A stretch of 64,000 nucleotides of DNA. It comes from Actinacidiphila oryziradicis. GTDB lineage: Bacteria > Actinomycetota > Actinomycetes > Streptomycetales > Streptomycetaceae. Shown one piece after another: positions 17,366 through 25,360 of this stretch. The notes below the pieces were generated by a model. That model was not told the origin of the DNA and did not search any database. It saw only the letters and a list, made by a program, of their open reading frames with translations. How positions within the stretch are numbered: the first letter of the stretch is position 1; the number at the start of each line of letters is the position of its first letter. Position numbers and translations under genes: made by a program. The stretch spans positions 62,001-126,000 of the forward strand of contig NZ_SUMC01000005.1 in NCBI RefSeq assembly GCF_005047355.1. Direction: 5' to 3'.

Positions 17366-18214
17366 ATGGGACGGGTCACCGAGCGGCGCCGCGTACTGCG
17401 TATCAGGGACGGCGCTGTCAGTCACCGCGCGGACACTCTGGTCGCCGAGGAACCACTGGAGATCCGCCTCAACGGCAAGCCTCTGGCGATCACCATGCGC
17501 ACACCGGGCGACGACTTCGCGCTCGCCGCCGGGTTCCTGGTGAGCGAGGGGGTGCTCGGCAGCGCGGACGAGCTGGCGAACATCGTGTACTGCGCGGGCG
17601 CGACAGTGGACGGCTCGAACACCTACAACATCGTCGATGTCCGGCTCGCGCCCGGCACCCCGCTCCCCGACATCACCCTGGAACGGAACGTCTACACCAC
17701 GTCGTCCTGCGGCCTGTGCGGCAAGGCCAGCCTCGACGCCGTACGGACGACAGCGCACTGGCCCATCACCGACACTCCCCCGGTCCTGGTCGAACCGGAC
17801 CTGCTCGCCGTCCTCCCCGACCGGCTCAGGGCGGCCCAGCGGGTCTTCGACCGGACCGGGGGCCTGCACGCCGCCGCGCTCTTCACCCCCGAGGGCGAGC
17901 TGATCGACGTCCGTGAGGACGTGGGCCGTCACAACGCCGTCGACAAGCTGGTCGGACGCGCCCTGCAGCAGGGCGAGCTCCCCCTCTCCGGGAGGATCCT
18001 GCTGGTCTCCGGCCGCGCCTCCTTCGAGCTGGCGCAGAAAGCCGTCATGGCGGGCATCCCGGTCCTCGCCGCCGTCTCGGCGCCCTCCTCCCTCGCCGTC
18101 GACCTCGCCGACGAGGCGGGACTCACCCTCGTCGGCTTCCTGCGCGGCACCTCCATGAACGTGTACGCGGGCGAGCAGCGGATCGCTCTGCGCTCAGCGG
18201 CCGGCCGGGCCTGA
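17366..18214 (+). CDS. fdhD: Formate dehydrogenase accessory sulfurtransferase FdhD
   Basis: A 282-residue FdhD. In E. coli, FdhD transfers sulfur from IscS to the molybdenum cofactor of formate dehydrogenases, which is needed for activity. Its essential paired Cys are in the loop TSSCGLCGKASL. Other family segments are PGDDFALAAGFLVSEG, DVGRHNAVDKLVG and VSGRASFELAQKA. It starts 6 bases after the Fe-S subunit gene, is last in the operon, and is followed by a perfect hairpin. It supports the assignment of the neighbouring molybdoenzyme as a formate dehydrogenase. Confidence 0.93.
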   Translation: MGRVTERRRVLRIRDGAVSHRADTLVAEEPLEIRLNGKPLAITMRTPGDDFALAAGFLVSEGVLGSADELANIVYCAGATVDGSNTYNIVDVRLAPGTPLPDITLERNVYTTSSCGLCGKASLDAVRTTAHWPITDTPPVLVEPDLLAVLPDRLRAAQRVFDRTGGLHAAALFTPEGELIDVREDVGRHNAVDKLVGRALQQGELPLSGRILLVSGRASFELAQKAVMAGIPVLAAVSAPSSLAVDLADEAGLTLVGFLRGTSMNVYAGEQRIALRSAAGRA

Positions 18215-18240
18215 CGCTCCCGACCCGTGTACACGCGTAC

Positions 18241-18282
18241 GGGACCGGCCGGCTAGGTGCGCCCCCTGGGCCGGCCGGTCCC
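18241..18282 (+). terminator. Terminator of the formate dehydrogenase operon
   Basis: Perfect 12-bp inverted repeat GGGACCGGCCGG (18241-18252) and CCGGCCGGTCCC (18271-18282) with an 18-base loop, 26 bases after the fdhD stop. Confidence 0.7.
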
Positions 18283-18388
18283 CCGCCGTCACGACGTTCG
18301 CATATGCTCGCGGATCAAACCCGCTCTCCCTGGGCACTATGTGGGTGAGCGGCGGCGAAGGAGACCATGTGGCGTACGGACGGTGCTC

Positions 18389-19567
18389 ATGAAGGTGGGC
18401 CTGCTCACCCGGGAATACCCGCCGGATGTCTACGGCGGCGCTGGTGTGCATGTGGAGTTCCTCGCCCGCGAGCTCCGCGCCCTCAGCGACCTGGAAATGC
18501 ACTGCTGGAGCAGCGGTACGGCGCAGAGCACCGGGGACGTCACCCGGCACCGGGCCGCGGCCGGGCTGGACGGTGCGAACGAGGCGCTGCGGAGCCTGTC
18601 GGTCGACCTGTCCATGGCCGCGGCGGTCGCCGGCCGCGAGCTGGTCCACTCCCATACGTGGTACGCGAATCTCGCCGGCCATGTCGCCAAGCTGCTGCAC
18701 GGCATTCCGCATGTGATGACAGCCCACTCGCTGGAGCCGCTGCGCCCCTGGAAGGCCGAGCAACTCGGCGGCGGCTACGCCGTGTCCAGCTGGGCCGAGC
18801 GTACGGCGATCGAGGCGGCCGACGCCGTGATCGCGGTCTCGCACGGCATGCGCGCCGACATCCTCGCCAGCTACCCGGCGCTGGACCCGGCCAGGGTGCG
18901 GGTGGTCCACAACGGCATCGACACCGCCCTGTACCGACCAGACCCGGACACCGATGTACTGCGCCGCCTCGGCGTCGACCCCGGCCTGCCGTACGCCGTC
19001 TTCGTCGGCCGGATCACCCGGCAGAAGGGTGTGCCGCATCTGCTGCGCGCGGCCCACGAACTGGACCGCGGCACCCAGTTGGTACTGTGCGCGGGAGCTC
19101 CCGACACGCCCGCGATCGACCGGGAGTTCCGCGAGCTGGTGGCGGAACTGGGCCGGGAGCGGGAAGGGGTGCTGTGGATCCCCGAGATGCTGCCGCGCCG
19201 GGATGTGGTGCAGCTGCTAACGCACGCCTCGGTGTTCGTGTGCCCTTCCGTGTACGAGCCGCTGGGCATCGTCAATCTGGAGGCGATGGCCTGCGGCACA
19301 CCGGTGGTGGCCTCGGCGGTCGGCGGGATCCCGGAGGTGGTCGAGGACGGCCGCACCGGGCTGCTCGTCCCTTACGACGAGGCGGAGCCGAAGGGTTTTG
19401 AGGCGGCGCTGGCCGCGGCGCTGAACAAGGTGGTCGCCGATCCGGCGGCGGCGCGGCGGATGGGCGAAGCGGGGCGCGAGCGCGCCGTACGGGAATTCGG
19501 CTGGGACGCCGTGGCACGGCGCACCCTGCGGGTGTATGAGGAGACTCTCGAGCAACACAAGCAATAA
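18389..19567 (+). CDS. glgM: Glycogen synthase / alpha-maltose-1-phosphate synthase (GT4)
   Basis: A 392-residue GT-B glycosyltransferase of family GT4, of the actinobacterial glgA/glgM type (~387 residues), not the longer GT5 glycogen synthase. The N-terminal [21 protein letters not shown] segment binds acceptor and nucleotide sugar, and [17 protein letters not shown] and the E-x7-E motif [20 protein letters not shown] form the donor site. In mycobacteria the orthologue makes maltose-1-phosphate from ADP-glucose and glucose-1-phosphate for GlgE. It is followed after 10 bases by glgC, so both are co-transcribed; in mycobacteria the pair is divergent. The exact start is uncertain (GTG 18383 or ATG 18389). 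Confidence 0.88.
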   Translation: MKVGLLTREYPPDVYGGAGVHVEFLARELRALSDLEMHCWSSGTAQSTGDVTRHRAAAGLDGANEALRSLSVDLSMAAAVAGRELVHSHTWYANLAGHVAKLLHGIPHVMTAHSLEPLRPWKAEQLGGGYAVSSWAERTAIEAADAVIAVSHGMRADILASYPALDPARVRVVHNGIDTALYRPDPDTDVLRRLGVDPGLPYAVFVGRITRQKGVPHLLRAAHELDRGTQLVLCAGAPDTPAIDREFRELVAELGREREGVLWIPEMLPRRDVVQLLTHASVFVCPSVYEPLGIVNLEAMACGTPVVASAVGGIPEVVEDGRTGLLVPYDEAEPKGFEAALAAALNKVVADPAAARRMGEAGRERAVREFGWDAVARRTLRVYEETLEQHKQ

Positions 19568-19577
19568 GGGGTGGGCG

Positions 19578-20795
19578 ATGCGTGGTGGCCCTTCGGTGCT
19601 GGGAATCGTACTCGCGGGCGGGGAGGGCAAGCGGCTGATGCCGCTCACCGCCGACCGGGCCAAACCGGCAGTGCCCTTCGGCGGCGCCTACCGGCTGGTC
19701 GACTTCGTACTGTCCAATCTTGTCAACGGCGACATCATGCGGCTCTGCGTCCTGACGCAGTACAAGTCGCACTCTCTCGACCGCCACATCACCACCACCT
19801 GGCGGATGTCCAATCTGCTCGGCAACTACGTCACCCCCGTCCCGGCGCAACAGCGGCTCGGCCCGCGCTGGTTCCTGGGCAGCGCGGACGCGATCTACCA
19901 GTCGTTGAACCTCGTGCACGACGAACAGCCCGACTACATCGTGGTCTTCGGTGCCGACCACGTGTACCGCATGGACCCGCGCCAGATGCTGCGGCAGCAC
20001 ATAGAGAGCGGGGCAGGGGTCACGGTCGCCGGTATCCGGGTCCCGCGCGAGCAGTCGCCGTCCTTCGGGGTCATCACACCCGGCCCGGACGGCATCCGGG
20101 TGGAACGGTTCCAGGAGAAGCCTGCCGACGCGCCGGGCCTGGCCGGGGACCCGGACCGGGTGTACGCCTCGATGGGCAACTACATCTTCACCACGAAGGT
20201 GCTGCTCGACGCGCTCTACCAGGACGCCGAGGACGACGACTCGATCCACGACATGGGCGGCAGCATCCTGCCGATGCTCACCGCCAAGGGCCAGGCCCAG
20301 GTGTACGACTTCGACGACAATCACGTCCCGGGAGAGACCGCCCGCGACCACGGCTACTGGCGGGACGTCGGCACCCTGGACCAGTACTACGACTCCCATA
20401 TGGACCTGATTTCGGTGCACCCGGTCTTCAACCTCTACAACCGCGAGTGGCCGCTGTACACCCACTCCCTACGGCTGCCCCCGGCGAAGTTCGTGGCGGG
20501 CGGCATCGCGAGCGAGTCCATGGTCAGCCCGGGGTGCATCATCAGCGGCCAGGTCACCCAGTCCGTGCTGTCGCCGGGCGTCGTGGTGGAGGAGGGGGCG
20601 GTGGTACAAGGGGCGGTCCTGCACGACAACGTCCGTATAGGGCGTGGCGCGGTGGTGCGCCGGGCGATCCTGGACAAGAACGTGGTGGTCCCCCCGGGGG
20701 CCACGATCGGTGTCAACCGGGAACGCGATCAGGAGATCTACCACATCTCCCAGAACGGGATCACCGCACTCGGGAAGGGACAGCGGGTGACGTGA
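19578..20795 (+). CDS. glgC: Glucose-1-phosphate adenylyltransferase
   Basis: A 405-residue ADP-glucose pyrophosphorylase, making ADP-glucose from ATP and glucose-1-phosphate for glycogen and maltose-1-phosphate synthesis. The nucleotide-binding N-terminus has [20 protein letters not shown]; further segments are [18 protein letters not shown] and [15 protein letters not shown]. The C-terminal left-handed beta-helix has hexapeptide repeats (about 310-400). The start ATG has AAGGGG upstream. It is co-transcribed with glgM, giving a two-gene ADP-glucose supply and use unit, and is followed by a hairpin. Confidence 0.95.
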   Translation: MRGGPSVLGIVLAGGEGKRLMPLTADRAKPAVPFGGAYRLVDFVLSNLVNGDIMRLCVLTQYKSHSLDRHITTTWRMSNLLGNYVTPVPAQQRLGPRWFLGSADAIYQSLNLVHDEQPDYIVVFGADHVYRMDPRQMLRQHIESGAGVTVAGIRVPREQSPSFGVITPGPDGIRVERFQEKPADAPGLAGDPDRVYASMGNYIFTTKVLLDALYQDAEDDDSIHDMGGSILPMLTAKGQAQVYDFDDNHVPGETARDHGYWRDVGTLDQYYDSHMDLISVHPVFNLYNREWPLYTHSLRLPPAKFVAGGIASESMVSPGCIISGQVTQSVLSPGVVVEEGAVVQGAVLHDNVRIGRGAVVRRAILDKNVVVPPGATIGVNRERDQEIYHISQNGITALGKGQRVT

Positions 20796-20805
20796 TCATT
20801 TTGGC

Positions 20806-20840
20806 CCGTCGTTGTCCAGCGAACGGCTGGACGACGACGG
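20806..20840 (+). terminator. Hairpin after glgC
   Basis: CGTCGTTGTCCAGC (20807-20820) pairs with GCTGGACGACGACG (20826-20839) with one G-T wobble, plus a closing C-G pair. It lies directly between glgC and the palindromic operator. Confidence 0.65.
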
Positions 20841-20846
20841 CATATT

Positions 20847-20877
20847 CAGTAGACACTGTCTACTGTGACAGTAGACA
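20847..20877. promoter_or_regulatory. Triple half-site operator (TetR-type palindrome)
   Basis: Three half-sites in a row: CAGTAGACA (20847-20855), TGTCTACTG (20857-20865) and CAGTAGACA (20869-20877). The last two form a perfect 9-3-9 palindrome; the first two form a perfect palindrome with a 1-base centre. It directly precedes and overlaps the start of a broken TetR-type gene, so it was probably that regulator's operator. It may still control the thioesterase downstream if an intact paralogue exists. Confidence 0.65.
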
Positions 20878-21203
20878 CCTGCGGCCGCCCGCTCGGCGCG
20901 GCCCTGGAACTACTGTCCGAGGAAGGCGTCGAAGCGCTCACCTTACGTGCCATCGCCCGCCGCACGCAGGTGTCCCACGGCGCGCAGCTCCAACACTTCC
21001 CGCACCGCGCGGCAGAGCGGCCCGCGATGCCCTCCCTGATGTTCCGGCGTGATCTGCCGGACCAGTCGGACAAGAAGCCGGCCCGGGCCGGCTCCGCCAC
21101 CTTCGACGGACTGCCGGCCGTGCTGCGGGCCGCCCAGGACGACGGGTGGCGGGCGGACGCCGCCACCGGCGCCATCCGCGTCGACGAGGTCGTCGACACC
21201 CTC
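20865..21203 (+). pseudogene. Degenerate TetR family regulator
   Basis: The frame begins with a TetR-like helix-turn-helix (GRPLGAALELLSEEGVEALTLRAIARRTQVSHGAQLQHF) and jumps soon after into a C-terminal-like segment (MFRRDLPDQSD.. AVLRAAQDDGWRADA). The total is about 113 residues instead of ~200, so the middle of the protein is deleted. The reading frame then enters the 163-bp inverted-repeat element, which removes the natural end. Confidence 0.65.
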
Positions 21204-21366
21204 AGAGGCCGCGCGAATAGGTGGGGCGGCGTCGCGGGCCGATGGCTCTCGCCTGGAAGTGTTGTCGTCGGTGTCGGTCGACCCCAGGAGGTGCCCCCGC
21301 CTCCGCCTTGCCAGACTCGGCCCTCGGCGCGCTCCTTAACCCGCCCCACCTATTCGCGCGGCCTCT
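21204..21366. mobile_element. 163-bp MITE-like element with perfect 26-bp terminal inverted repeats
   Basis: Left end 21204-21229 begins AGAGGCCGCGCGAATAGGTG; right end 21341-21366 is its exact reverse complement over 26 bases. The 111-bp interior has no gene. Flanks show no clear target duplication. It truncates the TetR remnant and separates it from the thioesterase. Size and structure fit a non-autonomous transposable element; the parent transposase is not in this window. Confidence 0.6.
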
Positions 21367-21411
21367 TACGCACGCACGCGGCCTCAACGAGCCGTCCACC
21401 CAAGGAAACCG

Positions 21412-22263
21412 ATGACCCTTCACACATACGGATTCGACCTCGCCACCACGGTGACCCCGCGCCCCGACGAGCCCTCCGTCTTCGACGCCGAGCTGCACGA
21501 CAACTGGCGGATAGGCATGGGGATCAACGGCGGCCTGCTGCTCGCGCTCGCCGGCCGCGCCCTCTGCGCCGAACTCGGCGACGGGGTCGACGGCCACCTC
21601 GACCCCTTCTCCATCAGCGGCTACTACCTCTCCCCCACCAGCCCCGGCCGCGCCACCCTCCGCACCGAGACCCTCCGCCGCGGCCGTACGGTCTCCACCG
21701 GCTCCGTCTCCCTCACCCAGGCCGGCGACGACGGCGAGCCCGTCGAACGGGTCCGCGTCCTCGCCACCTACGGCGACCTCGACGGCCACACCGACCATAT
21801 CCGGACCTCCGCGACTCCCCCGGATCTGCCCGCCCCCGCGGACTGTGTCAGCACCGACCTCGCCCCGCCCGAGTTCCTCAAGCAGGCCCCTTTCCTGGGC
21901 AGCGTCGAGCTGCGCCTCGACCCCGGCACCATCGGCTGGGTCTCCGGCACCCCCTCCGGCCGCGGGATGGCACGCGGCTGGTTCCGCCTCCCCGACGGCC
22001 GCGAGCCCGACCCCCTGATGCTGCTCCTCGCCGTGGACGTCCTGCCGCCGGTCAACTTCGACCTCGGTGTCCCCAGCTGGGCCCCCACCCTCGAACTCAC
22101 CGTGCACGTCCGCGCCAAGCCCGCCCCCGGCTGGCTGCGGATCGTCCACTCCACCCGCAACTTCGCGGGCGGTTACCTGGAGGAGGACGCCGAGGCCTGG
22201 GACTCCGCGGGCCGGCTCGTCGCCCAGTCCCGCCAGCTGGCCCGGGTGCGGCTGCCGCAGTAG
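21412..22263 (+). CDS. Acyl-CoA thioesterase-like double-hotdog protein
   Basis: A 283-residue protein with two hotdog-fold halves in tandem, as in thioesterase-superfamily (4HBT_3/TesB-like) proteins. The N-terminal half has NWRIGMGINGGLLLALAGRA (substrate-binding helix) and DPFSISGYYLSPTSPGRATL. The C-terminal half has DPLMLLLAVDVLPPVNFDLG and LRIVHSTRNFAGGYLEEDAEAW. Such enzymes hydrolyse acyl-CoA; the natural acyl group is unknown. AAGGAA precedes the ATG. Its original promoter region is disturbed by the TetR remnant and the inverted-repeat element. Confidence 0.78.
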   Translation: MTLHTYGFDLATTVTPRPDEPSVFDAELHDNWRIGMGINGGLLLALAGRALCAELGDGVDGHLDPFSISGYYLSPTSPGRATLRTETLRRGRTVSTGSVSLTQAGDDGEPVERVRVLATYGDLDGHTDHIRTSATPPDLPAPADCVSTDLAPPEFLKQAPFLGSVELRLDPGTIGWVSGTPSGRGMARGWFRLPDGREPDPLMLLLAVDVLPPVNFDLGVPSWAPTLELTVHVRAKPAPGWLRIVHSTRNFAGGYLEEDAEAWDSAGRLVAQSRQLARVRLPQ

Positions 22264-22372
22264 CCGACGGCGGCCGGTCGTCCGGACGCCATGCCCCTGC
22301 CTCGCGAGGCCGCCCTCCGCTCCGCCCGAAATCCGTGTGCACGGCCGGCTCCGTCCCCGTTGCCGTCCTGGT

Positions 22373-22935
22373 ATGGACGTGACGTTCACCAAGGTCGCGG
22401 GGCGTTCGTGACACGATCAGCGTCGCCCGCCGCACCGGACCCGCGCTCGCCACCCGCTACGCCCCCGGCTATGACGACTACCTCCCGCACGACGCCGTCC
22501 ATTTCCTCGCCGAGGCCGAAGCCGGCCTCCGCGGTGCCGTGTTCGGCCGTATCGCCTCGGGCGGCGGTTTCATTACGCCGGCCGACCCCGCCGAGAGCCG
22601 CCGCCGGGCCCGCCGCGAGAAGACGCCGCGCCCTCAGGACCGCGCCGAAACGGCTCTTTCCGAGCGGCTCGTCTCCATCTGCCACTCCATGTGGCAGCTC
22701 CGCTCCGGTCATCGCGGCCAACTCCCCCCATGGCTCGCCGGCACCCCGCTCAGCGAGCGCGAAACGCCGCTCGTGCAGCGCATCTGCGGCCGCCTCGACA
22801 CCTTCGCCGGCTGCTGGCACGCCCTCCCCGTCGGCGGCAGTATCACCCTCCCCTGGCCGCATCCCGAGGGCCCCCGCCACTCCCCGCGCACCAGCACCAC
22901 CCAGCCCCGCCGCCGCTGGTCCCGGAGCCGGGCCC
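22373..22935 (+). pseudogene. Frameshifted conserved gene of unknown function
   Basis: A plausible start, ATG 22373, encodes MDVTFTKVAGR and then hits TGA. In another frame, from 22410 the sequence continues with clear coding bias: DTISVARRTGPALATRYAPGY.., LPHDAVHFLAEAEAGLRGAVFG.., SERLVSICHSMWQLRSGH.., and RLDTFAGCWHALPVGGSITL. A frameshift near 22404-22410 therefore breaks the gene. The 3' end has no own stop and runs into the convergent flavin reductase gene, so that end is also lost. The family is unfamiliar to me. Confidence 0.55.
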
Positions 22936-23438
22936 TACAGGCGCACGGCGGTGCCGAAGTATCCATCGTGGTGGACCAGGGCAGCGCCGGTGACATGGCC
23001 GCCGCCTGCCTCGACCTCACCGACCACGTGCAGATGGTCGCCGATCTCCTGGCGGAGAACCACGCGGGCGGTGAGCCATGCCGGTACGCCGTCGAGCAGG
23101 GGCAGGCCGTCGGGGGACGGTTTCCAGGGGACTCCCGCGAAGCGGTCGGTGCCGCTGCGGGCGAAACCCTGCGCCAGGGCGGCGTGTTCGGCGCCGAGGA
23201 TGTGCACCGCGAACCGTTCCGCCGCCCGGACCGCGCGGGCGGTGGAGGCGGTGAGGCCGAGGTGGAAGGAGACCAGGGCCGGCTCCAGGGAGACGGAGGT
23301 GAAAGAGGTCGCCGTGAAGCCCGCCGGGCCGGGAACCGTGATCACTGTGACGCCGGCCGCGTGCCGGCGCAGGGTGCGGCGCAGGACCTCGGCGGCGGGG
23401 GCGGCGTCCACTTCCTGGTGCTCTCCGGTGACGGTCAT
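22935..23438 (-). CDS. Flavin reductase family protein (NAD(P)H:FMN)
   Basis: A 167-residue flavin reductase-like FMN-binding protein. Typical segments are FTATSFTSVSLEPALVSFHLG (flavin phosphate/isoalloxazine site) and an HILGAEHAALAQGFARSG stretch. It would supply FMNH2 to the two luciferase-like monooxygenases in the same operon, as SsuE or DszD-type partners do. It is the last gene of the operon. Its ATG overlaps the hydrolase stop (ATGA), indicating translational coupling. Confidence 0.85.
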   Translation of the reverse strand: MTVTGEHQEVDAAPAAEVLRRTLRRHAAGVTVITVPGPAGFTATSFTSVSLEPALVSFHLGLTASTARAVRAAERFAVHILGAEHAALAQGFARSGTDRFAGVPWKPSPDGLPLLDGVPAWLTARVVLRQEIGDHLHVVGEVEAGGGHVTGAALVHHDGYFGTAVRL

Positions 23439-24229
23439 GAACGGGGCTCCCTCGTGATGGACGCGATGGGCACGATGGGCACGATGGGCTCAATCGTGAG
23501 GATCGGGCTCAACTCCGGGCCGCCACGCAGCCGTTCGAGCCACTGGACGACGGCGGCGGCAGTGGTGCGGTGCGACGCGTCGTTGACGGTGTCGTGGAGT
23601 CCGCCGCGTACGACGCCGAGGCTCGCCCGGGGCAGTCGGGCCGCGAGGGCGCGGGCCCGGTCCGCAGGGGTGACCGGGTCCGCGTCGCCGTGCAGGACGA
23701 GCACGGGCAGCTCGGGTGCGGCGGTCTCCGCCGCGGCGGCGAGCGCGTCGGGGGCTGGGTCGCCCAGCCGGCCGCGCGCGAAGCCTGGGTCCTCGGCGAG
23801 GCGCCTGCGGTGGACGGGGCAGGCGGTGCGGGCGGCGAGTTCGGCGTCCCAGCCCTCGCCCGCCTGGAATCCGGCGGCCGCGGTCGGGGCCGTACCGGCC
23901 AGGATGATGCCGTGGACAGCGAGTTCCGGGTCCGGGTCGGCGGCGGCGACCAGCGCCTGGAGGGCGCCGGTGTCGGCGCCGACCAGGACGACCGGGGCAA
24001 CGGGGTCCGGGCCGGCGGCCTGCCGCAGGGCGCTGCGGACGGTGTCCCGGTCGGCTCCGGGCTCTGTGCCGAGGGCGTGGACGACGTAGGCGTCGGCAGC
24101 GAGGCGGCGGCCGAAGCGTTCGTACACTCCGCCGTGCTCGCCACGGCCGGGGAGGACGAGGAGGGTGCCCCGGCTGACGGCCCCGGCGGGCGGGTGCCAG
24201 CTGTGGGCGGTGGTGAGCAACTCGGTCAT
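23435..24229 (-). CDS. Alpha/beta hydrolase in the organosulfur operon
   Basis: A 264-residue alpha/beta hydrolase. The nucleophile elbow reads VGADTGALQ, so the usual Ser is replaced by Asp. The acid is in VLHGDADPVTP and the catalytic His in GGLHDTVND. Asp nucleophiles occur in haloalkane dehalogenases and epoxide hydrolases, so ester hydrolysis should not be assumed. The C-terminus carries a small repeat (PIVPIVPI) encoded by tandem GATGGGCAC units at about 23460-23490. Start and stop overlap both neighbours by ATGA, placing it firmly in the operon. Confidence 0.75.
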   Translation of the reverse strand: MTELLTTAHSWHPPAGAVSRGTLLVLPGRGEHGGVYERFGRRLAADAYVVHALGTEPGADRDTVRSALRQAAGPDPVAPVVLVGADTGALQALVAAADPDPELAVHGIILAGTAPTAAAGFQAGEGWDAELAARTACPVHRRRLAEDPGFARGRLGDPAPDALAAAAETAAPELPVLVLHGDADPVTPADRARALAARLPRASLGVVRGGLHDTVNDASHRTTAAAVVQWLERLRGGPELSPILTIEPIVPIVPIASITREPRS

Positions 24230-25356
24230 CGAGCACTTCCGGAGGTGACGAGCGAGGTGGCGGTGGCGGCGCGATGCGCGAGTTCCTGGCGGACCAGCGG
24301 GATGAGATGGCGGCCGTAGTCGATGGCGTCGTCCAGCGGGTCGTAGCCACGGATCAGGATGGTGGTGACGCCGATGTCCACGTAGTCCAGCAGGGCCTGG
24401 GCGACGGTCTCCGGTGTGCCGACGAGCGCGGTGGAGTTGCCGGCCGCCCCGGAGGCCGCGGCGGGCGCGGTCCACAGCGCGCGGTCGTGCCGGTCGGCCT
24501 TCGCCGCGGCGGCCAGCAGCCGCTGGGAGCCGGTGTTCTGCGGGCCGTCGGCCCCGGTGAACCGCTTGACCTGGCCGAAGAACGACTTGCCGACTCCCTC
24601 GTTGATGGTGTCGAGGATGCGGTGGGCGCGTTCCCAGGCCAGTTCCTCGGTGGGGCCGAGGATCGGCCGGAAGGAGACGCTGATCCCGGGTGCCTCGGTA
24701 CGGCCCGCGGCCTGCGCGGCAGCCCGTACGGAGGCGATCTGCTCGGCGGTCTCGGCGAGTGGCTCGCCCCACAGGGCGAAGGTGTCGGCGTGCCTGCCGC
24801 CCACCCGGTACGCGGCCTCGGAGGAGCCGCCGAAGAAGAGCGGGATGCCCGACTCGCGCACCGGCAGCACGTCGCTGTGGTAGTCCTCGAAGCGGTAGTG
24901 CGTGCCCTCGTGGCTGAAGGGCTCGCCGGAGGTCCAGGCACGGCGGAGGATGCCGAGGTACTCGTCGGTGCGGGCGTAGCGCTCGTCCTTGCCGAGGTAG
25001 TCGCCGTCCCGGCGCTGCTCGGTGTCGTGGCCCCCGGTGATGGTGTGGACGGCGACACGGCCACCGGAGAACTGGTCGAGGGTGGCGAAGGAGCGGGCGG
25101 CCAGGGTGGGGGCGATGAAACCGGGACGGTGCGCTATCAGCAGGCCCAGCCGTTCCGTACGGGCGGCGACGTGGGCGGCGACCTGGGTGCCGTCGGGAGT
25201 GCCGGAGCTGTAGCCGATCAGAACGCGGTCGAAGCCGCCGTCCTCGTGGGCGCGGGCGAAGCGGACGGTGTAGTCGGGGTCGATGGCCGGCCCGCTGCCG
25301 GGGCGGGTCTCGGAGGCGTCGCGGGTGCCGATCATGCCGATGAACTCGACGGACAT
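24226..25356 (-). CDS. LLM class FMN-dependent monooxygenase (SsuD-like), first copy
   Basis: A 376-residue TIM-barrel monooxygenase of the alkanesulfonate monooxygenase type. Family signs are EFIGMIGTRDASE at the N-terminus, YTVRFARAHEDGGFDRVLIGYSS, IAHRPGFIAPTLAARSFATLDQ, HTITGGHDTEQRRDGDYL and GGSSEAAYRVGGRHADTFALWGEP. SsuD uses FMNH2 and O2 to cleave the C-S bond of sulfonates, releasing sulfite. It lies 4 bases after the acyl-CoA dehydrogenase-like gene and is paired in the operon with a second homologue and a flavin reductase. The exact sulfur substrate is unknown. Confidence 0.87.
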   Translation of the reverse strand: MSVEFIGMIGTRDASETRPGSGPAIDPDYTVRFARAHEDGGFDRVLIGYSSGTPDGTQVAAHVAARTERLGLLIAHRPGFIAPTLAARSFATLDQFSGGRVAVHTITGGHDTEQRRDGDYLGKDERYARTDEYLGILRRAWTSGEPFSHEGTHYRFEDYHSDVLPVRESGIPLFFGGSSEAAYRVGGRHADTFALWGEPLAETAEQIASVRAAAQAAGRTEAPGISVSFRPILGPTEELAWERAHRILDTINEGVGKSFFGQVKRFTGADGPQNTGSQRLLAAAAKADRHDRALWTAPAAASGAAGNSTALVGTPETVAQALLDYVDIGVTTILIRGYDPLDDAIDYGRHLIPLVRQELAHRAATATSLVTSGSAR

Positions 25357-25360
25357 GGGG

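Noticed and set aside
18367..19401. Alternative frame starting at ATG 18367 with a good ribosome-binding site
   Set aside because: The protein is an Arg/Gly/Pro-rich shadow of glgM in another frame; the glycosyltransferase motifs are all in the 18389 frame.
21204..21366. Inverted repeat as an ordinary transcription terminator
   Set aside because: The arms are 26 bp and separated by 111 bp, far too distant for an intrinsic terminator hairpin; a transposable element fits better.
20796..21411. tRNA or attachment site at the inverted-repeat element
   Set aside because: No tRNA-like fold or T-loop consensus, no integrase nearby.
22539..24089. A single 516-residue plus-strand protein
   Set aside because: Only the first ~130 residues look coding; the rest is antisense to the flavin reductase and hydrolase genes, so it is a broken gene fused to a shadow.
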